Program-made: the position numbers and the translations under genes
Source of the DNA: an uncultured Monoglobus sp.
GTDB taxonomy: Bacteria; Bacillota; Clostridia; Monoglobales; Monoglobaceae
NCBI GenBank assembly: GCA_947630505.1
Contig: CANRHV010000031.1
Coordinates: 1-33,805, forward strand
Direction: 5' to 3'
Length of the DNA: 33,805 bases
Notes under the pieces: model-generated
Told to the model about the DNA's origin: nothing
The model's database searches: none
The model's input: only the letters and a program-made list of their open reading frames with translations
Shown: positions 8,356 to 15,941 of the stretch, piece after piece
How positions within the stretch are numbered: the first letter of the stretch is position 1
Layout: each line of letters begins with the position of its first letter

Positions 8356-11300
8356 ATGAAAAAAAGATTTCTCGGTATAACGCTTGTTATCGCCATGCTG
8401 ATCTCCGCGCTGCCGTGCGTTTCGTTTGCCGAAGGCGAAGCGGAACCGCTAAATTCGGTCAGCGTTAACTTTGTAGACGGATTTAACAGCGGAGCCAAAA
8501 ACACCGACTACTTCTATTCTCCCGAGAAAAAACAGGGCTTCGTTACGGAGTCGGGCATGATAATGCCTCCGGGAGAGGAACGAGAGGTCGCCTCGGCGAG
8601 CATGGTGCGCAAGCTTACCGAAGACGGCATGAACGCGACCGAAGGAACAGGCAAATATTTGAGCAGCAGCGCCGAATATCCCAACCACGGCGGACTTATC
8701 TACAGAGCCGATCTGCCCGCGGGCGCCTATCATATCGACGTTCAGCTGGGCGGAAGCAGCAACAGAGACAACACCTGGGTCACGCCGACCGGCATGGAAT
8801 ACGACCGAATCAGAAGGACCTCCGGCTGGGACGACGCGGGAAACGTTAAAAGAAACACCACGGTCACATGGAGTAATAACAATACAAAATGGTCATATGA
8901 CTTTGCCACAGGCCAGGATTTTGTTGAGATAGACGTAGAGCCGATCGCCATGCCTTCAAAGACGAGCAGCCAAACCGTCACGGTGGAGTCGATCTCGATA
9001 ACGCCGATCGCCAACAACGAGCCCGGCGACAAGGCCACAATATACATCCTCGGCGGCTCGACCGAAAAGACATACACCAACGAGTCCTCCTACTCCTCCT
9101 GGGGACAGGTGCTTGAATATTATTTCGACCCCGACAAGATCGCCGACGTCGTGAACTACTCGATGGGCGGCAGAAGCATGAAAAGAAGCTACACCGAGGG
9201 CAGATTCAACGACATACTGCTGACCGGCAAGCCCGGGGATTATGTTTTCCTGACCTCGGCTCAGGGCGACGAGGCCGACGGCCACACAAGATTCGACAGA
9301 GGCCTCAACTACGGCACTCCCGCCGAGAACAACGCCCTTTATAAGCGTTGGCTCGATATGTATATAAAGGCGATAAAAGCCAGAGGAATGCACCCGATAC
9401 TGGTTTCGGCAGTTCCCAGAAACAACGGTTTTTCGCCCGAGGGCGCCGACAAGCCCAACGGCTTTAACCCCGACGCCACCGGTATCATGCGCGACACGGC
9501 CAAGACCGACGAGGGCGTCGGATACATCGGTATGTATGAGGGCGTCAAGGACTATGTGAGCAAGCTGGGCGAGAACGAGCCGCTGTACATATTCAGCTCA
9601 TACGAGGCAGGCGAGACCCCCGCCGAAAACTCGGCCAACGGCGTTTCCAACTGGGACGGAACCACATACAAGGAAGCCGCGTCAAAGCAGTTCGCCAGAA
9701 TAATGATGGAATACATCTGCGACGAGGCGACCTCGGACGACGACGTGTACACCAGCAAGGAGTTTATGAAAACTCTGTTCTCGTACCTGCTCCCCGAGGC
9801 GCAGCAAGCGGCGCGATCGGGCGACTGGACCTCGATATTCCCCGAGATGGCGGCGGATGTCGGCCAAGTCGACGTGGCACCCGGAGCGACGCCTCTGCCG
9901 GAGGAAAATTATTACTACAGAGACAATATCGAGAGGATACTGCGCGTCGGCGCGATGCACAAAAACAGCGAGAATCTGTTTAAGCCGAACGACCTTATCA
10001 CCGTGGGCGAGTTCGCGCGCGGCATGGAAACGGTCTTTGAACTTGAGCCCGGCTCGCTCGGCAGCTATAACCTGACATACGCCGAGCTTCGGGAAAAATA
10101 CGGCCCCGAGGTCGAAACCGCCTCGGTCGAGGCCGCCGAACCCGCCGCGGGTCAGCACAGGATCACAATAACCCAGACAGACGGCGGCACGATCACCGCC
10201 TATAACGAGAGCCAATTCGACCAAATCAGCGAGGATATTCCCGCGACCATCGAAGCGGGCGGCGTTATCGACAACGCGTATATGACAGTCACCGCGCCTT
10301 CGCAGAATTTCGTGAAAGGCGTCGACACATCCGCGTCATTCCCCGAAAACAGCGCTGTTACGCAGAATTATATAGAGTTCAGAAACACCACTCCCGAAAA
10401 GCCCGTGACCTATTTCTCAAAGGCGAAGGGCAAGCTGGCGCTGTATGTTCGCTTTAACGACAACAAGAATATCGAGCTTAAAAGCAATGTGGACGGCACG
10501 ATACAGTCAAAGCTGATAAACAACACGATCGACGGCGCGGGAAACACAATATACGGCACGGTCGAGTTTGACGTTGAGCAAAACACCGGATACACCCTCA
10601 CCGCCCACGGCGGAAACGGCCGCCTGTTCGGTCTGAGATACTACTCGCTCGACTATCCGCAAAGCTCCGAGACTCTTATCGTGAACGACAGAGACGAGGT
10701 CAGAATAACCGCCGTGGCCGACCCGGGATATCTGAACGACCAAATCTTTATAAACGGCGAACCGGTGACAAACGAAAAGGAATACCGCGACTATATTGAT
10801 AAAGATATAACGATAACCGCCACATACATCAAAGAACCCGATTTTGCAGACACCGGAGCCATCGCGTCCGACGCGGCTCTGACGCGCGAGGCTATGGGCG
10901 CGATACTCTATGACGCTTATTATCTGAAATACGGCAAAAACGAAAGCGGCGCGTGGAACAAGCTCGAGTACATGACAAACAATGGCGGACTGCCCGCGCC
11001 CGGAGACGCAAACTATGACCAGAACGCGATCTATGAGGGCACGCCCTACTTCCCGCTTGTCGGCTGGGGCGCTCTCACAGACAAAGACGATATTTCGCCC
11101 GTGCTGTACGGCAAGGTGAAAGAAGCGTATAACCTCGGCCTTATGCGCAGCGAGCAGGGAATCGAGCGCGGAGCGGTCAAGCTCGGCACGGTCCTTGAGC
11201 CCAAAGCAAAGGTAACGCGCGCGAAGGCGGCAAAAACTCTGCTGTTCGCCTATATCCTGGCGCAGCCGATGAACGCCGAAAGTCAGACGCTTCAGAATCA

Positions 11301-12627
11301 CGGAGCCGAGACTGCCGAGATCGCGGTTCCCAACCAAAGCGTTGAAGCTCTGCCCTACAGGATAGAGACAACTCCCACGCCCGAGCCCACTCCGTATATC
11401 ACGCCCGAGCCTACGCCTGTTCCCACGCCTATCCCCCTCAAGGGCGAAAAATGGGACTTTAACTCGATTGCGAAGGACACAGCATACGCGGACAAGGGAA
11501 TAATCATAAACGAAAACGGCAAGGAGCTGACAATTAACCACAGAACGCAAGCGAACGAGGGCGCCGTTGCTCCCTCAATATCCGAAAAGTCAGAAGGCGA
11601 TAACTACCTCAAATTCACCGACACAGGCGGCGGTCAGGACGGATTCACATACAATCCCTCCCCCGCTATCGACTCGGATATAATCGTCATCGAGCAGGAT
11701 TTCAATATCGGAACACCCGTAAAAGACAATATCCTTCTGAGATTCTACGACAAAAACAACGTCGGCCCGAACAACAGCTACTCCGACGACGGCAGAGCCT
11801 TTGAGGTAAAGACCGGCGACGGCGCGACTCTTAAACTCACCGACTACTTCTCATCGGGCGGCGATGACACAAATGAAAAAGGATATGACTACGTTATACC
11901 CGATTTCAACTTCGCACCCGGCAGGTGGTTCACTCTGAGAGTTGAGTACCACAAAGCGGATAACGCCGTTAAGGTATACACCAAAAAGGAAGGCGAGGAC
12001 TATGTTCTAAGCCGTGAAATACAGCTGGCTCAGGGCACAATAAAAGTTGAGGAAAGCGCGATCCCGCGCCTTGTTATGACCGGCATGTCCGTTATGACAA
12101 AGGGCACAAACGATGAGGGAGAAACAGTCGAGCTCGGAGTTGACAACATATACGTTGCCGAACTTGACAACGAGCCGGAGCCCTCGGCAACGCCGGAGAT
12201 AACGTCGGAACCCGAGCCGTCGGCAACGCCGGAGATAACGCCGGAACCCGAGCCGTCGGCAACGCCGAATATAACGCCCGAACCCACGCCTTCGGATATC
12301 CCGGCACAAACGCCCGAGCCGTCTCCGACGGACACGCCGAGCGAGCATGAATATCCGTATGAGATAACAAGAGCGGCATTCGGAGCGGACGGAGCTTTGA
12401 ACGCGGAAATAAAATACTACGGCTCTGACGCCGCGCCGAAGGCCAAGCTGATCATCGGCGTTTACAGCGACGATATGATCTTGACCGCCGCGAGCATATA
12501 TGACATAAACGGCACGGAAATTAAAGACCTTGATTTCAAGAAGCCCGCGGGCACGGTCAAGCTGTTTATCTGGGACAGCGAAAACGGCATGAAGCCCCTG
12601 AGCAACAACGCAGTGATCAGAGATTAG
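8356..12627 (+). CDS. Secreted multidomain SGNH-fold protein, probably catalytically inactive esterase paralogue
   Basis: 1423 residues with a clear signal peptide (MKKRFLGITLVIAML..., cleavage after VSFA). Order: beta-rich N-terminal module about 30-220; SGNH fold about 226-460; SLH-like repeat about 519-565; inserted beta-rich plus InlB-B-like module about 580-830; further SLH-like sequence about 835-967; Pro-rich linker; concanavalin-like module about 1029-1270; PEPSATPEIT linker; C-terminal module about 1333-1423 ending in LFIWDSENGMKPL. It aligns with the protein at 1-5064, but GDST is GGST (Ser235 kept), HND is QGD (residues 303-305) and DGTH is DGTT (His replaced by Thr437). Loss of the Asn and His ligands argues against hydrolysis; pectin or wall binding is inferred. 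It lacks the canonical SLH triplet. The stop codon lies in the flanking heptamer repeat. Confidence 0.85.
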   Translation: MKKRFLGITLVIAMLISALPCVSFAEGEAEPLNSVSVNFVDGFNSGAKNTDYFYSPEKKQGFVTESGMIMPPGEEREVASASMVRKLTEDGMNATEGTGKYLSSSAEYPNHGGLIYRADLPAGAYHIDVQLGGSSNRDNTWVTPTGMEYDRIRRTSGWDDAGNVKRNTTVTWSNNNTKWSYDFATGQDFVEIDVEPIAMPSKTSSQTVTVESISITPIANNEPGDKATIYILGGSTEKTYTNESSYSSWGQVLEYYFDPDKIADVVNYSMGGRSMKRSYTEGRFNDILLTGKPGDYVFLTSAQGDEADGHTRFDRGLNYGTPAENNALYKRWLDMYIKAIKARGMHPILVSAVPRNNGFSPEGADKPNGFNPDATGIMRDTAKTDEGVGYIGMYEGVKDYVSKLGENEPLYIFSSYEAGETPAENSANGVSNWDGTTYKEAASKQFARIMMEYICDEATSDDDVYTSKEFMKTLFSYLLPEAQQAARSGDWTSIFPEMAADVGQVDVAPGATPLPEENYYYRDNIERILRVGAMHKNSENLFKPNDLITVGEFARGMETVFELEPGSLGSYNLTYAELREKYGPEVETASVEAAEPAAGQHRITITQTDGGTITAYNESQFDQISEDIPATIEAGGVIDNAYMTVTAPSQNFVKGVDTSASFPENSAVTQNYIEFRNTTPEKPVTYFSKAKGKLALYVRFNDNKNIELKSNVDGTIQSKLINNTIDGAGNTIYGTVEFDVEQNTGYTLTAHGGNGRLFGLRYYSLDYPQSSETLIVNDRDEVRITAVADPGYLNDQIFINGEPVTNEKEYRDYIDKDITITATYIKEPDFADTGAIASDAALTREAMGAILYDAYYLKYGKNESGAWNKLEYMTNNGGLPAPGDANYDQNAIYEGTPYFPLVGWGALTDKDDISPVLYGKVKEAYNLGLMRSEQGIERGAVKLGTVLEPKAKVTRAKAAKTLLFAYILAQPMNAESQTLQNHGAETAEIAVPNQSVEALPYRIETTPTPEPTPYITPEPTPVPTPIPLKGEKWDFNSIAKDTAYADKGIIINENGKELTINHRTQANEGAVAPSISEKSEGDNYLKFTDTGGGQDGFTYNPSPAIDSDIIVIEQDFNIGTPVKDNILLRFYDKNNVGPNNSYSDDGRAFEVKTGDGATLKLTDYFSSGGDDTNEKGYDYVIPDFNFAPGRWFTLRVEYHKADNAVKVYTKKEGEDYVLSREIQLAQGTIKVEESAIPRLVMTGMSVMTKGTNDEGETVELGVDNIYVAELDNEPEPSATPEITSEPEPSATPEITPEPEPSATPNITPEPTPSDIPAQTPEPSPTDTPSEHEYPYEITRAAFGADGALNAEIKYYGSDAAPKAKLIIGVYSDDMILTAASIYDINGTEIKDLDFKKPAGTVKLFIWDSENGMKPLSNNAVIRD

Positions 12628-12811
12628 CGATTAGGGACTAGGAAACACCTCATCAGTCTGCTTCCCCTCAAGGGGAAGCCTTTTTCTGCCTTCCCCTTGA
12701 GGGGCCGCCTTTTTTGCCTTCCCCTTGAGGGGAAGGTGGGTTTTTGCCCGAAAGGGCAAAAAGTCGGATGAGGTGTTCCCTAGTCCCTAGATCCTATTCC
12801 CTAGTCCCTAC
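12622..12811. repeat. MITE-like repeat, copy 2 (reverse orientation)
   Basis: Core 12646-12775 is bounded by CACCTCATC and GATGAGGTG. The TTTTTGCCC hairpin is at the right-hand end, so orientation is opposite to copies 1 and 3, and an extra CTTCCCCT/AGGGG unit is present. Heptamer strings flank both sides. The left string contains the TAG stop codon of the upstream gene (12625-12627). No separate terminator for that gene is visible, so these hairpins may serve. Confidence 0.85.
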
Positions 12812-12833
12812 GTTGTCACTACTTGTCACTTCT

Positions 12834-12857
12834 TTTCAATTAAACTTTTAATTGAAA
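12834..12857. promoter_or_regulatory. Perfect 11-bp inverted repeat upstream of the CHC2 gene
   Basis: TTTCAATTAAA (12834-12844) and TTTAATTGAAA (12847-12857) are perfect arms with a 2-nt centre. The right arm runs into the ribosome site AAAGGAAG of the CHC2 gene. It could be a repressor operator or an RNA hairpin masking the ribosome site. No convincing sigma-A promoter was found here; TTGTCA at 12823 with a weak -10 is the best guess. Confidence 0.6.
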
Positions 12858-12870
12858 GGAAGTGATTTTT

Positions 12871-13410
12871 TTGATTGACTTCAAAACTCTCAAATCGACG
12901 GCGCGTATCGAGGACCTGGCTCGGCTGTTCGGCGGGGTGCCCGACAGGCGCGGAATGTGCCGCTGCGTGCTGCACGACGACAAGACGCCCAGCATGAAGA
13001 TCGACGCCGAAAAGCAGCTGTTTTACTGCTTCGGCTGCGGCGCGGGCGGCGATATAATAACTCTGGCGCAGCTGCACGAGGGCTTGAGCGCGCCCGAAGC
13101 GGCGAGGTTTATTGACTGCGCCCTCGGCCTCGGCCTTGACCGGGATATATCCGACGCCGAACGGCGCGACACAATGCTTCGAGCCAAAAAGCGGCATTAT
13201 TGGGAAATGCTCAAACGCGACGAGGAAGCCGAAAAACAAAAGCGGCTTTACTCCGAGCTGTGCGGCGAAATGCACCGCCTCAGAGAGGCGATGAACGCCG
13301 AGCCGCCAAACGACAAAAAAGCCGAGTTGGCAGAAAAGCTCAACAGGGTCGAGTACCTTATAAACTTGATCGAAATTAACTGTTTCGGAGGTGAAAATAA
13401 TGACCGATAA
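12871..13410 (+). CDS. CHC2 zinc-finger (DnaG-type primase N-terminal domain) protein
   Basis: 179 residues from a TTG start at 12871, chosen because AAGGAAG ends 8 nt upstream; the GTG at 12862 overlaps that site. Residues 1-95 resemble the zinc-binding domain of DnaG primase, with Cys32, His35, Cys53 and Cys56 in the pattern C-x2-H...C-x2-C, plus KTPSM and CFGCGAGGD. No TOPRIM catalytic domain follows; the remainder is charged and helical (about 110-179). Free-standing CHC2 proteins of this size usually belong to phage- or element-type replication modules, and here the gene is coupled by an 11-nt overlap to a DUF927 ATPase. It probably helps prime or recruit the helicase; this role is inferred. 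Confidence 0.82.
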   Translation: MIDFKTLKSTARIEDLARLFGGVPDRRGMCRCVLHDDKTPSMKIDAEKQLFYCFGCGAGGDIITLAQLHEGLSAPEAARFIDCALGLGLDRDISDAERRDTMLRAKKRHYWEMLKRDEEAEKQKRLYSELCGEMHRLREAMNAEPPNDKKAELAEKLNRVEYLINLIEINCFGGENNDR

Positions 13411-15289
13411 AAATTATATTAAAAATTTAATATCCGAGATCATGGAAAACAGCGGCGACAACGAGACCGAGTTTGAGGGTCAGCCCCTAAAGCTGCGCTG
13501 CGGCGAGTGGACCGCGGACGAGAGCGGCGCGCGCCTTGAGTATATCGACAGCCGCGGAGCCTTTATAAAAAGAATTGCCTCGACCGTGCCGATCATGCCG
13601 ACCGCGCTGCTGTACGATCCCGAGACCGAGCTTGCCTCGGTGGAGCTCAAGACGCGCGTCCGCGGCAGGTGGCGCGCCGTGATATGTCCGCGCTCTCAGA
13701 TCTCAAGCGCGGTGAAGATAGTGCAGCTGGCCGACAAGGGTATAGAGGTCACGAGCGAGAGCGCGGCGAATTTGGTGAAATTTCTGGCCGAGGTGATAAG
13801 CCTTAATCCCGACAGGATACCCGAGCGAAAAACGGTCTCCCGCCTGGGTTGGTTCGACGGCGACTTTTTGCCGTACGCCGCGTCCGCCTCGCATAACGCC
13901 GTAGGGGCGGACGACCCCGGCCGCCCGTCTGCCTCGCCCCAAGGGGCGAGCCTATTTTCGGTACACATCAACGCGGGGGACAACAAACACCTGCTCGAGC
14001 CGGTGCGCGAAAACGGCTCCCTCGAAAAATGGGTATCGGGCATGGGTAAATACCGCGAAAGCCTCGCGTTCCGCCTGATGATGGGCGCGTCGTTCGCCTC
14101 GCCGCTTCTGGAGCCGCTGAACCTGCAGCCCTTCGTTTTCCACCTTTGGGGCCCGACGGGCTGCGGCAAGACATTGACGCTGCAGGCGGCGATGTCGGTC
14201 TGGGGCGACCCGAGGATAGGCGGCATGACCAAAACCATGAACATGACGACAAACGCCATGCTCAGCACATCGGCGTTTTTGCGCAATCTGCCCTTCGGAG
14301 GCGACGAGCTTCAGATAATCAAGAACAGGCGCGAGAACTACGACCGCCTTATCATGAGCTGCACCGAGGGCATGGACCGCGCGAGAATGACATACTCAAG
14401 CCTCAACAGGACGCGGACATGGCGGTGCGCGTTTCTGTTCACCGGAGAGGAACCCTGCGTGGACACGTCGTCGGGCGGCGGCGCCGTCAACCGAGTGATA
14501 TGCGTTAACGCCGCCGCGTCAGCCTCGCAAAATACCGTAGGGGCGGACGACCCCGGCCGCCCGTCTGCCTCGCCCCTTGGGGAGAGGTGGATTTCCGCCG
14601 GCGGCGGAAAGACGGAGAGGGGTCAACGATGTGATTCGGAACACAAACCCCTCTCAGTCAGCTACGCTGACAGCTCTCCCCAAGGGGCGAGCCTTTCTTC
14701 TGTTCCCTACCCCGCGGAACTGGCGGGGCTGTTTTCCGAAAACTACGGCTCGGCGGGGCGGCGGTTCATTGAGGAATACCAAAAGGAGCCGAACTTCGCG
14801 AAGATGATCTACGACGAGTATTTCCAAAAGCTAATCCGTCTCGACGCCACGGGCAAGCAGACCTCGGCAATGGCGGCTATCCTGACGGGCGACAGCCTGG
14901 CCTGCCGATACCTTTTTAAAGACGAACAGCCGATATCGGCCGAGACAGCCGCGCGGTTTATGAAGTCGGACAGCGCGGTCAGCGTCGCGAAGCGGGCGCG
15001 GGAATTCACCGAAGGCCTTATCGCCGCCAACATCAACATGTTCTCGCCGAGCAATATAAGCCGCGAAATATGGGGCAAGATAGACGACAACGCGGTGCTT
15101 ATCAACAAAACGATACTCTGCCGCGAACTTAAAAACGAAGGATATACCTTCGAGGCCGTGAAATCCGAATGGGCAAACGACGGATTTTTGGTGAGGAACC
15201 CCGACGGAAGGTTTGACCATTGTACCAGTTGCTATGGCACGAAGGCAAGATATATAAAATTGCAAAATGATTATAATTCAATCGAATAA
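13400..15289 (+). CDS. DUF927-type replicative ATPase/helicase with two in-frame repeat insertions
   Basis: 629 residues from ATG 13400 (GGAGGTGA 5 nt upstream; the GTG at 13391 lies in that site). The frame overlaps the upstream stop by 11 nt. Walker A is GPTGCGKT (residues 251-258), and an acidic GGDE (Asp302, Glu303) fits Walker B. Flanking sequence (LGWFDG, TAMLS-like TNAMLST, ENYGSAGRRFIE) resembles DUF927 proteins of mobile elements and phages. Two stretches do not belong to the family: about residues 160-190 and 370-440. Both contain [13 protein letters not shown] and are encoded by copies of the palindromic intergenic repeat. They sit before and after the ATPase core, probably in loops, and leave the motifs intact. 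Whether the protein is functional is unknown. Confidence 0.78.
   Translation: MTDKNYIKNLISEIMENSGDNETEFEGQPLKLRCGEWTADESGARLEYIDSRGAFIKRIASTVPIMPTALLYDPETELASVELKTRVRGRWRAVICPRSQISSAVKIVQLADKGIEVTSESAANLVKFLAEVISLNPDRIPERKTVSRLGWFDGDFLPYAASASHNAVGADDPGRPSASPQGASLFSVHINAGDNKHLLEPVRENGSLEKWVSGMGKYRESLAFRLMMGASFASPLLEPLNLQPFVFHLWGPTGCGKTLTLQAAMSVWGDPRIGGMTKTMNMTTNAMLSTSAFLRNLPFGGDELQIIKNRRENYDRLIMSCTEGMDRARMTYSSLNRTRTWRCAFLFTGEEPCVDTSSGGGAVNRVICVNAAASASQNTVGADDPGRPSASPLGERWISAGGGKTERGQRCDSEHKPLSVSYADSSPQGASLSSVPYPAELAGLFSENYGSAGRRFIEEYQKEPNFAKMIYDEYFQKLIRLDATGKQTSAMAAILTGDSLACRYLFKDEQPISAETAARFMKSDSAVSVAKRAREFTEGLIAANINMFSPSNISREIWGKIDDNAVLINKTILCRELKNEGYTFEAVKSEWANDGFLVRNPDGRFDHCTSCYGTKARYIKLQNDYNSIE
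13900..13953 (+). repeat. Palindromic repeat inserted in frame in the DUF927 gene, copy A (54 bp)
   Basis: CGTAGGGGCGG...CCGCCCG followed by CTCGCCCCAAGGGGCGAG, matching the intergenic copy at 5307-5354. The length is 54 bp (18 codons), so frame is kept. The preceding 20 bp (GCCGCGTCCGCCTCGCA) also match copy B, so the inserted unit may begin near 13877. Confidence 0.85.
14536..14694 (+). repeat. Palindromic repeat inserted in frame in the DUF927 gene, copy B (159 bp composite)
   Basis: This starts like copy A up to CTCGCCCC. It then holds about 105 extra bases bounded by TTGGGGAGAG and CTCTCCCCAA, with inner hairpins TTTCCGCC/GGCGGAAA and GTCAGCTACGCTGAC, and ends in the same AAGGGGCGAGCCT. 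The 159 bp equal 53 codons. The reading used by the gene has no stop through the whole insert. Confidence 0.85.
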
Positions 15290-15298
15290 ACGTTAAAA

Positions 15299-15471
15299 AT
15301 GTCTCGCATATCTCGCAATGTCTCGCGTAATTTTGAATCATGCGAGACATCGCGAAGCCCGTGGATACGTAGGTTTCGGGATAATGTCTCGCATTCTCAC
15401 ATAATTTTCAAATATATATGTATAGGAATAAAATAAAAAATTTATAAGAGTAATGTTTTGATGTAAGAATG
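15299..15471. repeat. ATGTCTCGCAT short repeats and AT-rich region, possible origin or iterons
   Basis: ATGTCTCGCAT occurs at 15299-15309 and 15384-15394 and inverted at 15340-15350. Degenerate copies lie at 15309-15317 and 15318-15327. An AT-rich stretch (about 15400-15460) follows, bracketed by CATTCTCACAT (15392-15402) and the near-inverse ATGTAAGAATG (15461-15471). Position right after primase- and helicase-like genes fits an origin or iteron array; this is inference. Confidence 0.5.
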
Positions 15472-15483
15472 TGAAGAATGTGG

Positions 15484-15694
15484 GGACTAGGGGATAGCGT
15501 CGGCCTAGTCCCTAGTACCTATTCCCTAGTCCCTACGTTGACACCTCATCCGACTTTTTGCCCGTTCGGGCAAAAACCCACCTTCCCCTCAAGGGGAAGG
15601 CAATAAAGGCTTCCCCTTGAGGGGAAGCTGTCAAGCGGAGCTTGACTGATGAGGTGGGAACGTAGGGACTAGATATTAGTAACTAGGGACTAGG
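15484..15694. repeat. MITE-like repeat, copy 3 with 25-bp terminal inverted repeats
   Basis: The terminal inverted repeats at 15526-15550 and 15648-15672 match at 23 of 25 positions, from CTAGTCCCTACGTT to CACCTCATC. The core 15542-15656 is 115 bp, as in copy 1. Heptamer strings extend outward on both sides (from about 15484 and to about 15694). Together with the next tandem repeat and the short repeats before it, this accounts for most of the 650-bp gene-free stretch 15290-15940. Confidence 0.88.
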
Positions 15695-15717
15695 AACCCC
15701 TCTCAGTCGCCTTCGGC

Positions 15718-15941
15718 GCCAGCTCTCCGCAGGGGGCGAGCCTAACCCTACGTTCGCGGGAATATGCGAATGAATTTCGCCAAATCATCTCCGCGTAATC
15801 ACTATTCGCTAATCACTAATCACTACGTTGCCAGCTCTCCCCAAGGGGCGAGCCTAACCCTGCGTTCGCGGGAATATGCGAATGAATTTCGCCAAATCAT
15901 CTCCGCGTAATCGCTATTCGCTAATCACTAATCACTACGTT
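15718..15941. repeat. 112-bp direct tandem repeat, two copies
   Basis: 15718-15829 and 15830-15941 are near-identical. Each consists of GCCAGCTCTCC.../GGGGCGAGCC, the ACGTTCGCGGGAATATGCG unit and a heptamer string ending CACTACGTT. The second copy ends on the first base of the reversed stop codon of the P-type ATPase. Confidence 0.9.

Noticed and set aside
15299-15394. CRISPR array suggested by repeated ATGTCTCGCAT
   Set aside because: Copies are only 11 bp, irregularly spaced and in both orientations. There are no spacers of constant length and no cas genes.
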